This document shows positions 1 to 11,533 of a stretch of DNA of 22,616 nt, one piece after another. Below the pieces are notes generated by a model. The model was given only the letters and a program-made list of their open reading frames with translations, did not search any database and was not told where the DNA came from. Positions within the stretch are counted from its first letter, which is position 1. Each line of letters opens with the position of its first letter. The translations under genes and the position numbers were made by a program. The stretch is from Gonapodya prolifera JEL478 (lineage: Eukaryota > Monoblepharomycota > Monoblepharidomycetes > Monoblepharidales > Gonapodyaceae), in NCBI GenBank assembly GCA_001574975.1, contig KQ965841.1:63001-85616 (forward strand). Reading direction: 5' to 3'.

Positions 1-1418
<1,418 letters not shown>

Positions 1419-2027
1419 GACCACAAACCTTGAAAGGTGAGCGGGATCGAGGCTGCTTCGCAGGGTGACCTGCAACCTCATGCGCGATTCTCCGTCCGTG
1501 GTTCCATGCCCGGCAGAGACGAGCAGTGGGAAGGTGGAAGCCATGAACTTACATCCCACATCCAAAACGAAAATGAAAATGAAAAAAATCTTTGCGTTGG
1601 GCTAAACTTTACTTGACGATTTTGGGAGCGGCATTTGGTTCAACCTCTTCGCGACGGGATCTCATCAGTGGTGGTGGAACCGATTTTTTTGAGAAGGGGA
1701 ATGAAAACCGCAAAATCCAGGTAGCTGACTAGATGATATAAACTGTATCTACCTGCTGTCAATAACACAAATTAAATAAGACGAAGTAAGCATTGGACGT
1801 TGCGAGGTTCACGTCTCAGTTAGTTGTCTTGCCACGCTGAACATTGTTTGATCGATAGGAACGTCTCGTTTCCGTTCATTTTAACTTTAAATTGCTTTTA
1901 ATATTACATAACAAGTCTGCAAAATTAACATGTTACAAAACTTAACTCCCGAATCCAAAATCACGGTGGCTACTGAATGCGAGAACCACGTCGCCGCGGT
2001 CCTGGACTGTCGACACCAACCTCAGAG
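1419..2027. other. Convergent 3' spacer between RPB1 and receptor A
   Basis: No gene is supported here. RPB1 ends at 1418 on the plus strand and receptor A ends at 2028 on the minus strand, so both 3' untranslated regions must lie in these 609 bases. The sequence becomes AT-rich around 1730-1930, with several A- and T-rich tracts (for example near 1768-1782 and 1875-1925) that could serve polyadenylation in either direction. No specific signal can be assigned. Confidence 0.5.
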
Positions 2028-3502
2028 TCACTGCCGACTCCTCGCAATCAATCGAAGCACAGGCTTCACTCGTACCGCCACCCTCCACCCCCACGGTACA
2101 GGCACATCTTCCTGCAACTGCTGATGCTGCTCGGAGATGGCGAGGTCACGTGCACGCACCGTGGGTCTCCGTGGAGAGGGGGAGGGGGAGGGAGAGAGCC
2201 TGGTTGGAGAGGCCGGTGGTATTGATTTGCTCGCTGTGACGTGAGACTCGGGCGCTTCGAGGAGACCCGTGGCGATCTTGCGCGCGGTGGGGTCGAAGAC
2301 GAAGAATACAGCGGTGTTGACGAAGCCGCCGAGGAGGATGAGTTCGACTGGCGAGGGGTTGGGGTTCGTGGTGTGGCAGGTGCCAGGTGGCAGGTTTGTC
2401 GACGTCAGTGTGCGAAGGAGTGCAGAAAAAGCAGGGAAAGCAAAGGCAGAAAGGACTCACTTCCTATAAGAGATGCGACGCGACCTGGGATGAGGTTGAG
2501 CAGGATACCGCCGCCGCCGCAGAGGAGAATGGAGATGGGGTACTGGGATGCGGGTGGGGTCGAATTTTTTGTGGTCTTCATCTCGCGGTAATGACGACTC
2601 CTACTCACCCACCACAACCTCCTCGACAAAACCTGCGAGTCCTCCCTCCACGTGCCTCCCCGACTCACGACCCCCTGAGAGGGCAACCTGAACTCATCCC
2701 GCGCGTGTGCTTCAGGCTGGTGCGAGATGGAGCGCACGATCATAAGGACCATGATGGCGGTCGTGAGCGCGTAGACGAGTACGGAGGCGTAGGAGAGGAG
2801 CGAGCGCCAGTCGGAGAGGGTGTGGAACCAGCACCCGCCGTCGCGGTCGAAGCGGCCGACGCTGGAAGGGGACGCGGTAGGCACGTTCAGTCTAATACTG
2901 TTCAAGTCATATTCCAAACACACACACCCGTTGATCGTGATTAAGCTGATGACGAGCACGCCCGCAGCGGGAAGACTGAGCATCATTCGTTCCATGGCCT
3001 TTGTAAGGCGGCCGTGGAGAACCAGCGAGTGGAAGAGGAGAAAACAAATGCAGAAGGAGGACGCGTATTCGGCGGTAGTGGAGCCAAGGGCGCCGATCAT
3101 TGTGACCCTGAAAGCGAGCAAAGTAAGACGGGTGTTCATTCCCGGTGGAGTGAGAAATGCCACGTGGGGAAATGGAGTGGATACGTACTGGCACCATGGC
3201 GTATCGGGAGACACGTACGAGAGGGAGTAGAAGAATGCGAGTTGCACGAGGTTGGACACGAACAGAATGGCGATGAGTTTGTGCAGGGGGTGGCGCAGCA
3301 TGGGTAGGCGGGAACTGACAGGAAGACGGGCTGTCAGTGCGGTCACCGAGGTTGGTTACATCGGATCGGGAGCGTACCCAAACGCCACAGCATAGAAGGA
3401 CAAAACAGACAAGTCTCCAACGGCAGAAAGGACCAACACCGGAATGGACCATAGGTTTTGCAACGGCCTCGTAATGGAATAGTCGTCTGTCGGTTCCGAC
3501 AT
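2028..3502 (-). CDS. Seven-transmembrane receptor A (fungal GPCR-like), tandem paralogue
   Basis: Predicted plasma-membrane 7TM protein of 361 aa. Exons on the minus strand: 3502-3378, 3314-3189, 3107-2928, 2861-2609, 2542-2461, 2347-2028 (stop TGA). The start is chosen because its exon aligns with the first exons of B and C up to the shared donor. TM1 begins near LWSIPVLVLSAVGDL. A Cys at the end of exon 2 (PWCQ) and one in GGCW of exon 4 match the extracellular pair expected in class-A-like receptors. TM3 contains AEYASSFCICFLLFHSLVL. A cytosolic loop HQPEAHARDEFRLPSQGVV precedes TM6 (CGGGGILLNL). TM7 ends VFFVFDPTARK and leads into a Ser/Pro/Arg-rich tail. It is the most divergent of the three copies: its N-terminus and tail differ from B and C. 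Ligand and receptor class are unknown. The 7TM topology is my reading of hydrophobicity. Confidence 0.85.
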
Positions 3503-4765
3503 GATGGCGGGAGTGTCCCTGAATGAGTCCGATTACGCCGCAAAGATCCCACGCCAGGTACGCAACAATGTGGGCATCCAAAGGCGTCACTGCTTCGACT
3601 AAGGCTCTCCCCGTGGGAACGCGAATCGATCCGTGGAGCGATGTTTCGCCGTGTAGGGAGGTGGCAGAAAATAGGGTCCGTTAGGGCCTGCTTCCGCACT
3701 AGAGACACCCGAAACAGTCTCATACATACGTCATGTCGATGCCACGACACATCGGCTAGCGGAGAGCATATCCGCGCCGACGAATCGTCGCAGAATTCGA
3801 GCGTCCACTTGTCCACGCCACCCTCAGGCGACCCAAATCTGTGGAGGGTTGCGAAGTGGTGCGATGGATGCAACCACGCTCCTCGGTCTGGGTGCGCCGA
3901 CATTCTCTTGATGCAGTTTTTGTCCAGTGCAAGCAGCGATCAGACGGGGGAGGATGCGTGATGAGCCGGACGCCGAGTCTTCCACGCCACATTGAAATCG
4001 CATGAAGACATCATCCAAGTACACCACAATGAAATTGTACCAGTGTCCGAGGTGGTAATTACGGGAACTGCAAATACGATTTCGTTGTTATTCAGTCGAA
4101 CTTCTTTTGTTCTCCGCCTCCACGGTCCACACAGTGTCGCAGGAATGGAACGATCGGTGGGTTCTGGGTTGGTGCTTAACGGTTCGCATAAGCGTGAGCT
4201 GTGGAAAAGTCCAGCGTGTCCGATCGTGAGGTGGGGAAATGTGGCCATTGTTGGGTGGAGACAGTTTTCCGGAAAAATTCGACTTCGAGACAAAATGCGA
4301 CCCGATCATGGGGACCCACTGAAGGTGTACTTCACCACCCTTCCAAATCCGCTGATATAGAACTTGGGAGCGCAAAAAATGTGTGCGGGAAATGAAATAT
4401 ACGACGTGGTCCTTGGATTGGCCTTGCACGCCGACAAACTGATGGCCAAGACATGAAGGTGATATCGATATCGGAAGGCGCAGCACCGCTCGCCTGTTCG
4501 CCTCCTCCTGAGGTGATTCGCTTGTGTATGTATATGCGCTACACGTCAATGACTTCTAATTGGACGGCATCAAAAGTAACGGATTCATCCGTTGTCCACG
4601 TTACAGGTACTCGGTATTAGGTATCGTCATAGCTGGTCGCACGCCAAGGGGCACTCTCAAAAGCTCTGCCGCGAGACTAAAAGCCCCCTCCAAGTTGTGA
4701 GTGCTGTTCGCCATCCTTCCACATTCAGTCCAAGAAAATCACACCCCAGAACCTCCTCCCTCATT
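3503..4765. other. Upstream region of receptor A, no recognisable gene
   Basis: These 1.26 kb hold only short overlapping open frames on both strands, none with a recognisable product or a splice-consistent continuation. The first few hundred bases upstream of 3502 should include the receptor A promoter, but the block shared by the B and C promoters was not found here. A minus-strand reading near 4033-4010 gives IVVYLDDV, which resembles a reverse-transcriptase active-site motif. The surrounding translation does not look like a retroelement, so no element is annotated. Confidence 0.4.
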
Positions 4766-5708
4766 TTACCCCGTTCCCACATCCACCCCAACGCCCTCAA
4801 TGTTCCAGAAATCATTTCGGCATACCGGTTTATGCTTCTTCCAATGGGCCTTCTGGCAAGCCGAGTCGCAATACATGGCCATCTGGCACCGAGCGCACGT
4901 TTTCCGCGGGGCCAGGTTGGTGCACCCTACGGGGGCGCACACTGACTCCACGTCGTGTTCTTTCCAATTCTTGCGGTATTTACGGAGCGTTTCCATGTGT
5001 GGCACATTTTCAGACTGAGAAACTCCTTCCCGAACGGTAACTCCAATTGTGTTGCGTCTGGACGGATGCTTCACTTTAGCCGCATAAATTCAATGCCTCT
5101 AGGACGGTTTCGCCATCATTAGAGCCTGTATCACACGGAACAGCTCTAGGTTTTCTTTCGCTGCGTTTGAGTAGTACACTGCGCTTTCCCTGCAAATGTC
5201 CGGTCCCAAGAGCTTGCCGAAAATTTTTAGCATCTCGACGAGCAAATAGGTGCGGCTATTTCCTCCCGTCAACGTAAAATCCTCCAAAATGTTTTTAAGT
5301 GCAAAACGAAGAAAAGAAGCCATGAATCGCGGAAGAAATATTCAACGACGGTTGCAGCAGGATTCGTCGACACACGCGGGACTGGTGCAGAAACTCGGCA
5401 AGCACCCCAAATCTGACTTCCGCCGCATTGCTCATGTCCGGCGGACAGCAGTGGATTGCGAAATCCCTCCCGAGGGCGCTCGCAAAAAGTTGACGGCAGA
5501 CCTTGCGCTGTGTTGCGTCGTCCGAGGCGTTATCGAGAGCCTCATAAATAACATTTACTGCAAGTTCGGCTGCCTTGTCGTATCTGGCTGGATCATTAGC
5601 GACTGCTGCAGCTGCAGTCCACAGAGCTCTGTATTGCCAAATTGTCCGGCGGTAACCATCCTCCCGAGACTCCATCAGCGCAAGAATTTCTTCCGCTGCG
5701 TTCGCCAT
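4766..5708 (-). pseudogene. MYND-type zinc-finger protein gene, frame broken at least three times
   Basis: Read on the minus strand, a helical N-terminal part opens with MANAAEEILALMESREDGYR at 5708 and ends at a stop at 5297-5295. The sequence then continues in another frame from about 5323 (SFLRFALKNILEDFTLTGG, then LLVEMLKIFGKLLGPD) to a stop at 5101-5099. A short stretch, ETVLEALNLCG, reads in the first frame again around 5117-5085. The C-terminal part is back in the second frame and carries a full MYND finger: CAPVGC, CARC, YCDSAC, then HWKKHKPVC, stop near 4766. MYND fingers mediate protein-protein contacts. Neither break fits a GT-AG intron: the first needs one base to be removed in a T/C tract near 5310, and the other two are only about 30 nt apart. 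I therefore call a decaying gene. Sequencing error is an alternative for one lesion but hardly for all three. Confidence 0.7.
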
Positions 5709-6122
5709 CGGCCTTGCGCCACTCCGGCCGTGAGCCTTTGAGGTGACGAGTGGGACTTGGAATTAAATTCATGCTTTACTTTATCGGTGAAGCGCATTGT
5801 AATGAAAGGTTTCAAAACTGCAATAAAAGACCATTAAGTGAAGGCAACGGTGAGCAAAATCAGTCTTCGGTCCAGAGGTGGCGCAGCGGGTGGTAGCACA
5901 TTGCATTCTTCTATCGTCGCTTGGGGAGAAAATGTGCTTTGTCGTCATCCAATTGCAGTCGTTATGTCCTATGAGATCGGCAACTGCAAGCTCATTCAGT
6001 CTTAAAATCATTATGTAAAGTTCTATCATATAACAACAAGATACGAAACATTCGAAAAATGCCTCCATTACTCCCTGCAACGCGAATACCATCAATATCC
6101 CAACTCCGCTACAGTGGTGAAG
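5709..6122. other. Spacer between receptor B and the MYND pseudogene
   Basis: Both neighbours are on the minus strand, so this should hold the 3' end of receptor B and the former promoter of the MYND gene. The minus-strand frame of the MYND gene stays open upstream of its ATG to a stop near 5763, so a start slightly further upstream or an extra exon cannot be excluded. Nothing else is recognised. Confidence 0.4.
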
Positions 6123-7632
6123 CTATACTTCATTCCTCGCAATCACACGCAAAAGGCCCCTCATCCTCCTCGCCACATGCCACCCCCATGGTACGGGCTC
6201 ATCCGTTCCACCCGACAAGTCACCTTCGATATACGGCGGGTCCACAGGTGTACCGGGTGACCTCATCTCACGTTCTGCATGTGAATGTGCAAGTCCAGGT
6301 GATCCAGCACCGACACCAGCACCCGACTTGATTCGAACGTGTGATTCGGGCGCTTCGACGAGGCCCATGGCGATCTTGCGCGCGGTGGGGTCGAAGACGA
6401 AGAAGACGGTGGAGTTGACGAAGCCGCCGAGGAGGATGAATTGGACTGGTGGGAGGCAGATCCGCCACAACGTGATCAAAGTGCTTGGGAACACGGCTAA
6501 GAGCATCCCGAAACTCACTGCCCACGACCATTCCGTACCGCCCGTCGACGAGGTTCAGCAAGATCCCTCCTCCTCCACAGACCAAGATGGATATCGGGTA
6601 CTAGGACCCAGCTCAGTTCCACATCACCCGCAAAAGTGACCCACAGCGAATGTACTCACCCACCACAACCTCACCGACAAGCTATGCGAGTCCTCCCTCC
6701 ACGTCCCGCCCCTACTCACGACCCCTCCCGAGGGCAACCTGAACTCGTTTCGTGCTCGGGCTTCAGGCTGGTGCGAAATTGACCGCACGATCCCAAACAC
6801 CATCGCGCCCGTGCCGAGGGCGAACACGCCGACGGAGATGTAGGCAATAATGGATCGCCAGCCGTAGTAGCTGTGGTACCAGCATCCGCCTTCGCCCTCG
6901 AGACGACCCACACTGCGATGTGTGATTGTGTTAGTATACACAAGTGGTGTTCCTCCTCATTGCACTTATGTCTAAGCCCGGGTCTTAAACTCACCCGTTG
7001 ATGGTCCCCAGTCCGAAAGTAAGTGCGCTCACCGCCGGCATCGCCAAGGTCGCGAGTCGCATCCACGTCGACATCTGCCCGTGCAAGACGAGCGAATGAA
7101 ACAGCAGCCAGCAGATCGCAAATGAAGAAGCGTATTCGGCCGCGATGGAGCCGATGGCGAACATCACGCTGGTCCTAAGGGTGTGTCGGGTGGGTTACAG
7201 CGGGGACAGGTGGAGGGACCCAAGGTGCGGCGAGTTCCAACGTACTGGCAGAATAGGCTTTCTGGGGAGATGAAAGAGAGGGAGTAGAAAGTTCCCAGAC
7301 CAATCAAGTTTGCAACGAAGAGGGTGACTATGAGTTGGTGGAGAGGGTGGCGGAGGACGGGGAGGCGCGAGCTGGCCGGGCGAGGGTTCCGGAGAGATGG
7401 TTATGGGTGGTGGAGAGTGGAGCGGGATGGGCGGCGGGAAAGGAATTCCCAGATTGGGATTTTGGTTTGCGGTTTGAGTCACTCTGCGGACTCACCCATA
7501 CGCCACCAGATAAAACAGCAGCACTGAAACGTCTCCCAGTGCCGACAGCGTCAGGACGGGGATTGCCCAGTGTCCTTGCGTGGCGCGCGGGATGTAGTAG
7601 TCCGGAGGGTGTTGGGTCGCTCCATCGGCCAT
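6123..7632 (-). CDS. Seven-transmembrane receptor B (fungal GPCR-like), tandem paralogue
   Basis: Predicted 7TM plasma-membrane receptor of 366 aa. Exons on the minus strand: 7632-7496, 7371-7246, 7174-6995, 6912-6660, 6600-6519, 6445-6123 (stop TAG). Exons 2-5 are 126, 180, 253 and 82 nt, identical to A and C, and all intron phases match (2, 2, 2, 0, 1). TM1 is WAIPVLTLSALGDVSVLLFY. TM2 lies in LRHPLHQLIVTLFVANLIGL. A Cys at FCQ and one in GGCW could form the extracellular disulfide. TM3 contains AEYASSFAICWLLFHSLVL. The third cytosolic loop has HQPEARARNEFRLPSGGVV. TM6 has CGGGGILLNLV and TM7 ends FVFDPTARK. The tail contains RSPGTPVDPP and ends VIARNEV, as in C. B and C are clearly closer to each other than to A. 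Ligand unknown; coupling to a G protein is inferred from topology and the neighbouring G-gamma gene. Confidence 0.88.
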
Positions 7633-8000
7633 CCTCCGTCCTGGACGATGACGCCGAGCTAGAGCTGAGGACGCGATGGCGAGCGGAAACGAAGGCAGTG
7701 GCCCCCAAGCAGATTCGGATAACTTTCAAAGCTGCGTCCTCGTCGGAAGTGGCACGTGAGGAATAGGATCTCGGTTAGGGTTTTTGCGTCACGGAAGGAA
7801 AAAATAACACGCCGCCTCTCTCACCTCAGGAAAGCCGCATGGCATGGCATGGCGCGGACGGGGAGTGATGCATGCGCGGGAATCGCGGGAGGGACCAAAC
7901 GAGGGCCAGATTGGATGTGGGGAGGAGGAAGGATGATAGGCAGCGGGCGGGACCCGACTGGCGGTACTCAGTGACTGATTGGTAAGACTGCCGAGTATAT
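7633..8000 (-). promoter_or_regulatory. Promoter region of receptor B with block conserved in receptor C
   Basis: About 300-350 bases upstream of the receptor B start, two short blocks are shared with the same region of receptor C. One is aggatgataggcagcgg at 7930-7946. The other, at 7967-7982, reads on the minus (transcribed) strand as CCAATCAGTCACTGAG, beginning with a CCAAT box. CCAAT boxes are bound by the HAP/CBC complex in fungi. Homology here may simply reflect the age of the duplication, so function is inferred. Confidence 0.45.
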
Positions 8001-9466
8001 GTGGAAGTCCGATGGATTCGTGTGAAGGTTTTCCCCTTTGTGTGGGTGAGCACGGGCAGGAGCAGATTTCGCTCCGCAACACGCAGCAATTGGCGATTGC
8101 TATGGCACTTCCCACCCCCATGGTAGACCTGCGACCTCCCGTTTTTACGGACGGTGCGGACGGTACATATCATGTCGAAGGGGTCACTGGAGGGGCCATA
8201 AATTCGGTGTACGTCGTGACGAACATCGAAAAATATGAAATCGAGTTCTCATGAAGGTCCATGTTCTCACGTTCTTCGATTTTTGTTACAAGTTCTGGAC
8301 AGATGTCAGTGCGAATGGTGGCACGTTTGGGATGGGAATCCTCGTCTGACATACCAAACCGGTACAACGTTTGGCAGAGGGTCCAGAAGCGATATCAAGA
8401 CCGGCGGGAGCATACCCACGTCACATCCGCCATCATCGCTTGTGGTATACATACAGGAGGGTCTCGTCTCCCTCAGGTCCTCGCCCGCGCGCCGACGTAC
8501 CTTCCTGCCCACACCGGGAACCCGACATTATCAGTCATGCTTGGAGCAACGTTGGACGTCGAGTGCAGATGGACAACCACGTAGCTCGCGTCAGAAAGGA
8601 GGTTCCGGTACTGAAAGAATCGTCTGGACTGCCAAGTGCCACACGAAAAATCATCTCCGGCTGCCGGCTTCGCTGTTCCACTTTTGCAGTTTCAATGAAA
8701 GCGACCATTTCGGTTTTTACGGGACCCAGTCAAAACGTCTCTTGGCAACAGTCGGCGACTGCACGGCATCACACTGCGGAAGACGAGGAGAGGAGAGGAT
8801 GGTACGGTACCCAAAGACGGCGTCCCATCCCATCCGACATAAGGAGAACCCGGCCAACGTGGCACGAGCCACCATCGTTTCCGGTGCTCGACCTTACGGA
8901 ACGCTCCTTCATCGTGTCACGGCCAGACGCCGCACGAGTGAAATCAAGAAACAATCAACATCCGCGTGTCTCCGATCGTCGCGAGGTTCAAAGCTCTGGT
9001 CCTACGGCACTGCACTCGTAGGAGCGCACGCTGAGATTGCTATGCGAAGCAAATGGTGCGGTCGATATGCATGGAACACGAGTGGGCCTACGCCGGCGGA
9101 AGGTGGACTCCTTCCAGTACAGGGCATCCACTGGTTTATTACTTCGGAAACGTAGACTGAAGGTCGATGCACACTGGCGGGCACAAAGTCTCTCACAAAA
9201 CTGTTCCGCAACGGCAACTTTTGGAACTCGGATGGGTTTCAAGCCGCAATTGACGGCTTTGAGGTTCCTCTTTCTGAAACAACAAAAGCTCTTCCCTTCC
9301 ACAAGATAGACCTGTACGCACGATTTTCGGAATGATTGCGGGGGCCAATGCTCAGTCCAAATGGAGTTCGATTCCTATCATATACATAAGAAGATGAGAC
9401 GAAACATATTTAAATAAATACCGTATGGTATGCGAAAATGAGCCCAAGTAGCCCAAAGTTGCGAAG
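8001..9466 (+). other. Unexplained spacer with a long open frame between receptors C and B
   Basis: A plus-strand frame is open from an ATG at 8235 to a stop at 9155 (306 codons). A second plus frame is open over 8371-9021. A shorter frame, 7979-8254, reads TDGADGTYHVEGVTGGAINS and then VYVVTNIEKYEIEFS, which looks more protein-like, but it stops before the long frame. The 306-codon translation is rich in Arg, Ser, Thr and His, matches no family I recognise, and lacks supporting splice sites. The most likely readings are a decayed gene or an unrecognised species-specific gene. No transposon ends were found. The 3' end of receptor C (stop at 9467) must also lie near the right edge. Confidence 0.3.
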
Positions 9467-10890
9467 TCAAACTTCATTCCGAGCAATCAAACGCAAAAGG
9501 CCCCTGAGCCTCCGCGCTACATGCCATCCCCATGGTACGCGCTCATCCGACGGATCCGACATGTCACCTTCCGCGATAGATGGGGGATCGACTGGGGTAC
9601 CAGGGGACCTCATTCCAGGCTCCTCAAGTGTAGGTGTAGGTGTATCAGCCCCAGACTTGATCCGAATCTGGGACTCTGGTGCTTCGACCAGACCCCTGGC
9701 GATCTTGCGGGCGGTGGGGTCGAAAACGAAGAACACAGTGGTGTTCACGAAGCCGCCGAGCATTATGAGTTGGACTGGTGGAAGAAGACTTTCGTGGCGA
9801 CGAATCTGAAGACGAGAGGCGAATACAAAGACTCACTGCCAACTACCATTCCGTATCTACCATCGACAAGGTTCAGCAAGATGCCTCCGCCCCCACAGAT
9901 CAAGATGGAGATCGGGTACTAGTAGGCAGGCAAGTGTGAAATCAACTGCAAGCTGCGACAACAAAGCTCACACGATGGTACTCACCCACCACAGCCTCAC
10001 CGACAGGCTATGCGAATCTTCTCGCCACGATCCTCCCTGACTCACCACTCCCCCCGAGGGCAATCTGAACTCATCTCTCGCCCGGGCTTCAGGCTGGTGA
10101 GAGATTGAGCGAACGATCCCGAATGCCATGACGGCCGTGGCAAGCGCAAAGACGCCAACGGCCACGTAGTCAACCATGGATCGCCAGTCGTAGAAGCTGC
10201 GGTACCAGCATCCGCCTTCGTTCTCCAGACGACCCGCACTGTGACAGACCGATAACGTTGGTGCACAACCAACAAAATATTATTGCTTGCATACTTTTGA
10301 CGCACCCGTTGATCGTCACCAGTCCAAACCCAACCGCGCTTAGTGCCGGAAGTGCCAGCGTTGCTCTTGTCATAAAGCTCGACATCCGACCATGCAAGAC
10401 GAGCGAATGAAACAGTAGCCAACATATCGCGAAGGAGGAGGAGTACTCGGCGGCGACGGAGCCGATAAAGACCATCACGTCAATTCTGAGGGTTTATGTT
10501 ACATTGGTGACGGTCATAGGTTGTCAGGCAGGCCGGGAAAACTCACTGGCAGAGTGGACTATCCGGTGGGATGTATGCGAGGAAGTAGATGGTGCAAACA
10601 CCAAACAAGTTGGCGATGAAAAGGGTGACGATTAGTTGGTGGAGGGGATGTCGAAGGACGGGCAGGCGCGAGCTGGAGTGGTCATTGCCCTCAGTTCCGG
10701 TGAATTCATGTTCAAGTGGATCAACCTTCCTGCGGACTCACCCGTACGCCACCAGATAAAACAGCAACACTGAGAGGTCTCCCAAAACCGATAGCATGAG
10801 GACGGGGATCGCCCAGATCCCCTGAGTCAAACGAGGAACATAGTAGCCTGGAGGGTGGGCGGGTGGCGGTATCCCTCCACGATCGGCCAT
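9467..10890 (-). CDS. Seven-transmembrane receptor C (fungal GPCR-like), tandem paralogue
   Basis: Predicted 7TM receptor of 365 aa. Exons on the minus strand: 10890-10742, 10672-10547, 10485-10306, 10238-9986, 9918-9837, 9774-9467 (stop TGA). The start MADRGG corresponds to MADGA of receptor B. The N-terminal YYVPRLTQGIWAIPVLMLS parallels YYIPRATQGHWAIPVLTLS of B. Conserved landmarks are the Cys at LCQ and in GGCW, AEYSSSFAICWLLFHSLVL in TM3, the loop HQPEARARDEFRLPSGGVV, CGGGGILLNLV in TM6 and FVFDPTARK after TM7. The tail shares RSPGTPVDPP and LIARNEV with B. It is the first receptor of the array, immediately downstream of the G-gamma gene and on the same strand, 643 bases apart. The receptor class cannot be fixed from sequence alone: the motifs are not those of STE3 pheromone receptors. 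Confidence 0.88.
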
Positions 10891-11533
10891 CCTCTGTCCA
10901 CGCAGCTGGGGTCAGGCTCGAGAAGGCGCAAACGAAGGCAATCGTGTCCGCAAGCACTTGGGCGACCGTCGGGTGATAGCAACCTTGGTCGTCCAGAAGT
11001 GGTATGGAAGGAAAAGGATCTAAGTTAGGGCGTTTGTGCGGGGGGAAACAATAAACCGGACGTGATCAAACACTCACTCAGAGAAGCTAAAAGGCATTGA
11101 TTGATGTAATTTGACGCGAGACGGGAGTGATACAGGGGCGGAAACGTCCGGAAGCGACGTTCAACAACCAAACGGGTACTGTAATTGCGTTTGAGGATCG
11201 CAGGATGATAGGCAGCGGAGACGGCGATTGGGGACGGGGGACTCCTCAGTGATTGATTGGCGACTGATAAGTGCAAGTACAGCTCGACCGATTCCAGGGA
11301 GGTTGTCGGCGAGTTGAAGGGTTTAAATGTGTGTGGGCTGGCCGCGGTCGCGAGATACGGAAGGTTCAACCTCAGCGACCAGGAACACGCTCAATGCTAC
11401 AATGTCGTGGAGATGACTGTTTCGATATTAAAACATGTGTGACTGTACATATATATTATACCAAGTGGCTCCAACCCCGGCAACGTCCCCACAAATCACT
11501 CAAGTTACACAATCCCTGCCAGCCCCGGTGGCA
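10891..11533 (-). promoter_or_regulatory. Promoter region of receptor C / 3' spacer of G-gamma
   Basis: This 643-base spacer separates the G-gamma stop from the receptor C start. It contains the same two blocks as the receptor B promoter. One is aggatgataggcagcgg at 11202-11218. The other, at 11245-11260, reads on the minus strand as CCAATCAATCACTGAG with a CCAAT box. Their distance from the ATG (roughly 310-370 bases) is about the same as in B. No other gene is seen; the 3' untranslated region of G-gamma must also lie here. Confidence 0.45.

Noticed and set aside
3960-4090. Minus-strand IVVYLDDV, resembling the reverse-transcriptase YxDD motif
   Set aside because: The residues before and after it do not match LTR-retrotransposon reverse transcriptase in any frame, and no terminal repeats, integrase or RNase H remnant was seen.
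5876-5950. tRNA-like stretch with a tggcgcagcgggtggtag A-box resemblance
   Set aside because: No B-box (GGTTCGA-type) follows at the right distance and no cloverleaf arms could be paired.
2028-10890. Identification of the receptors as STE3-type pheromone receptors of a B mating-type locus
   Set aside because: The motifs and the length of the loops do not fit STE3, and no short pheromone-precursor gene ending in a CaaX box was found next to the receptors. The only CaaX protein is the G-gamma subunit.
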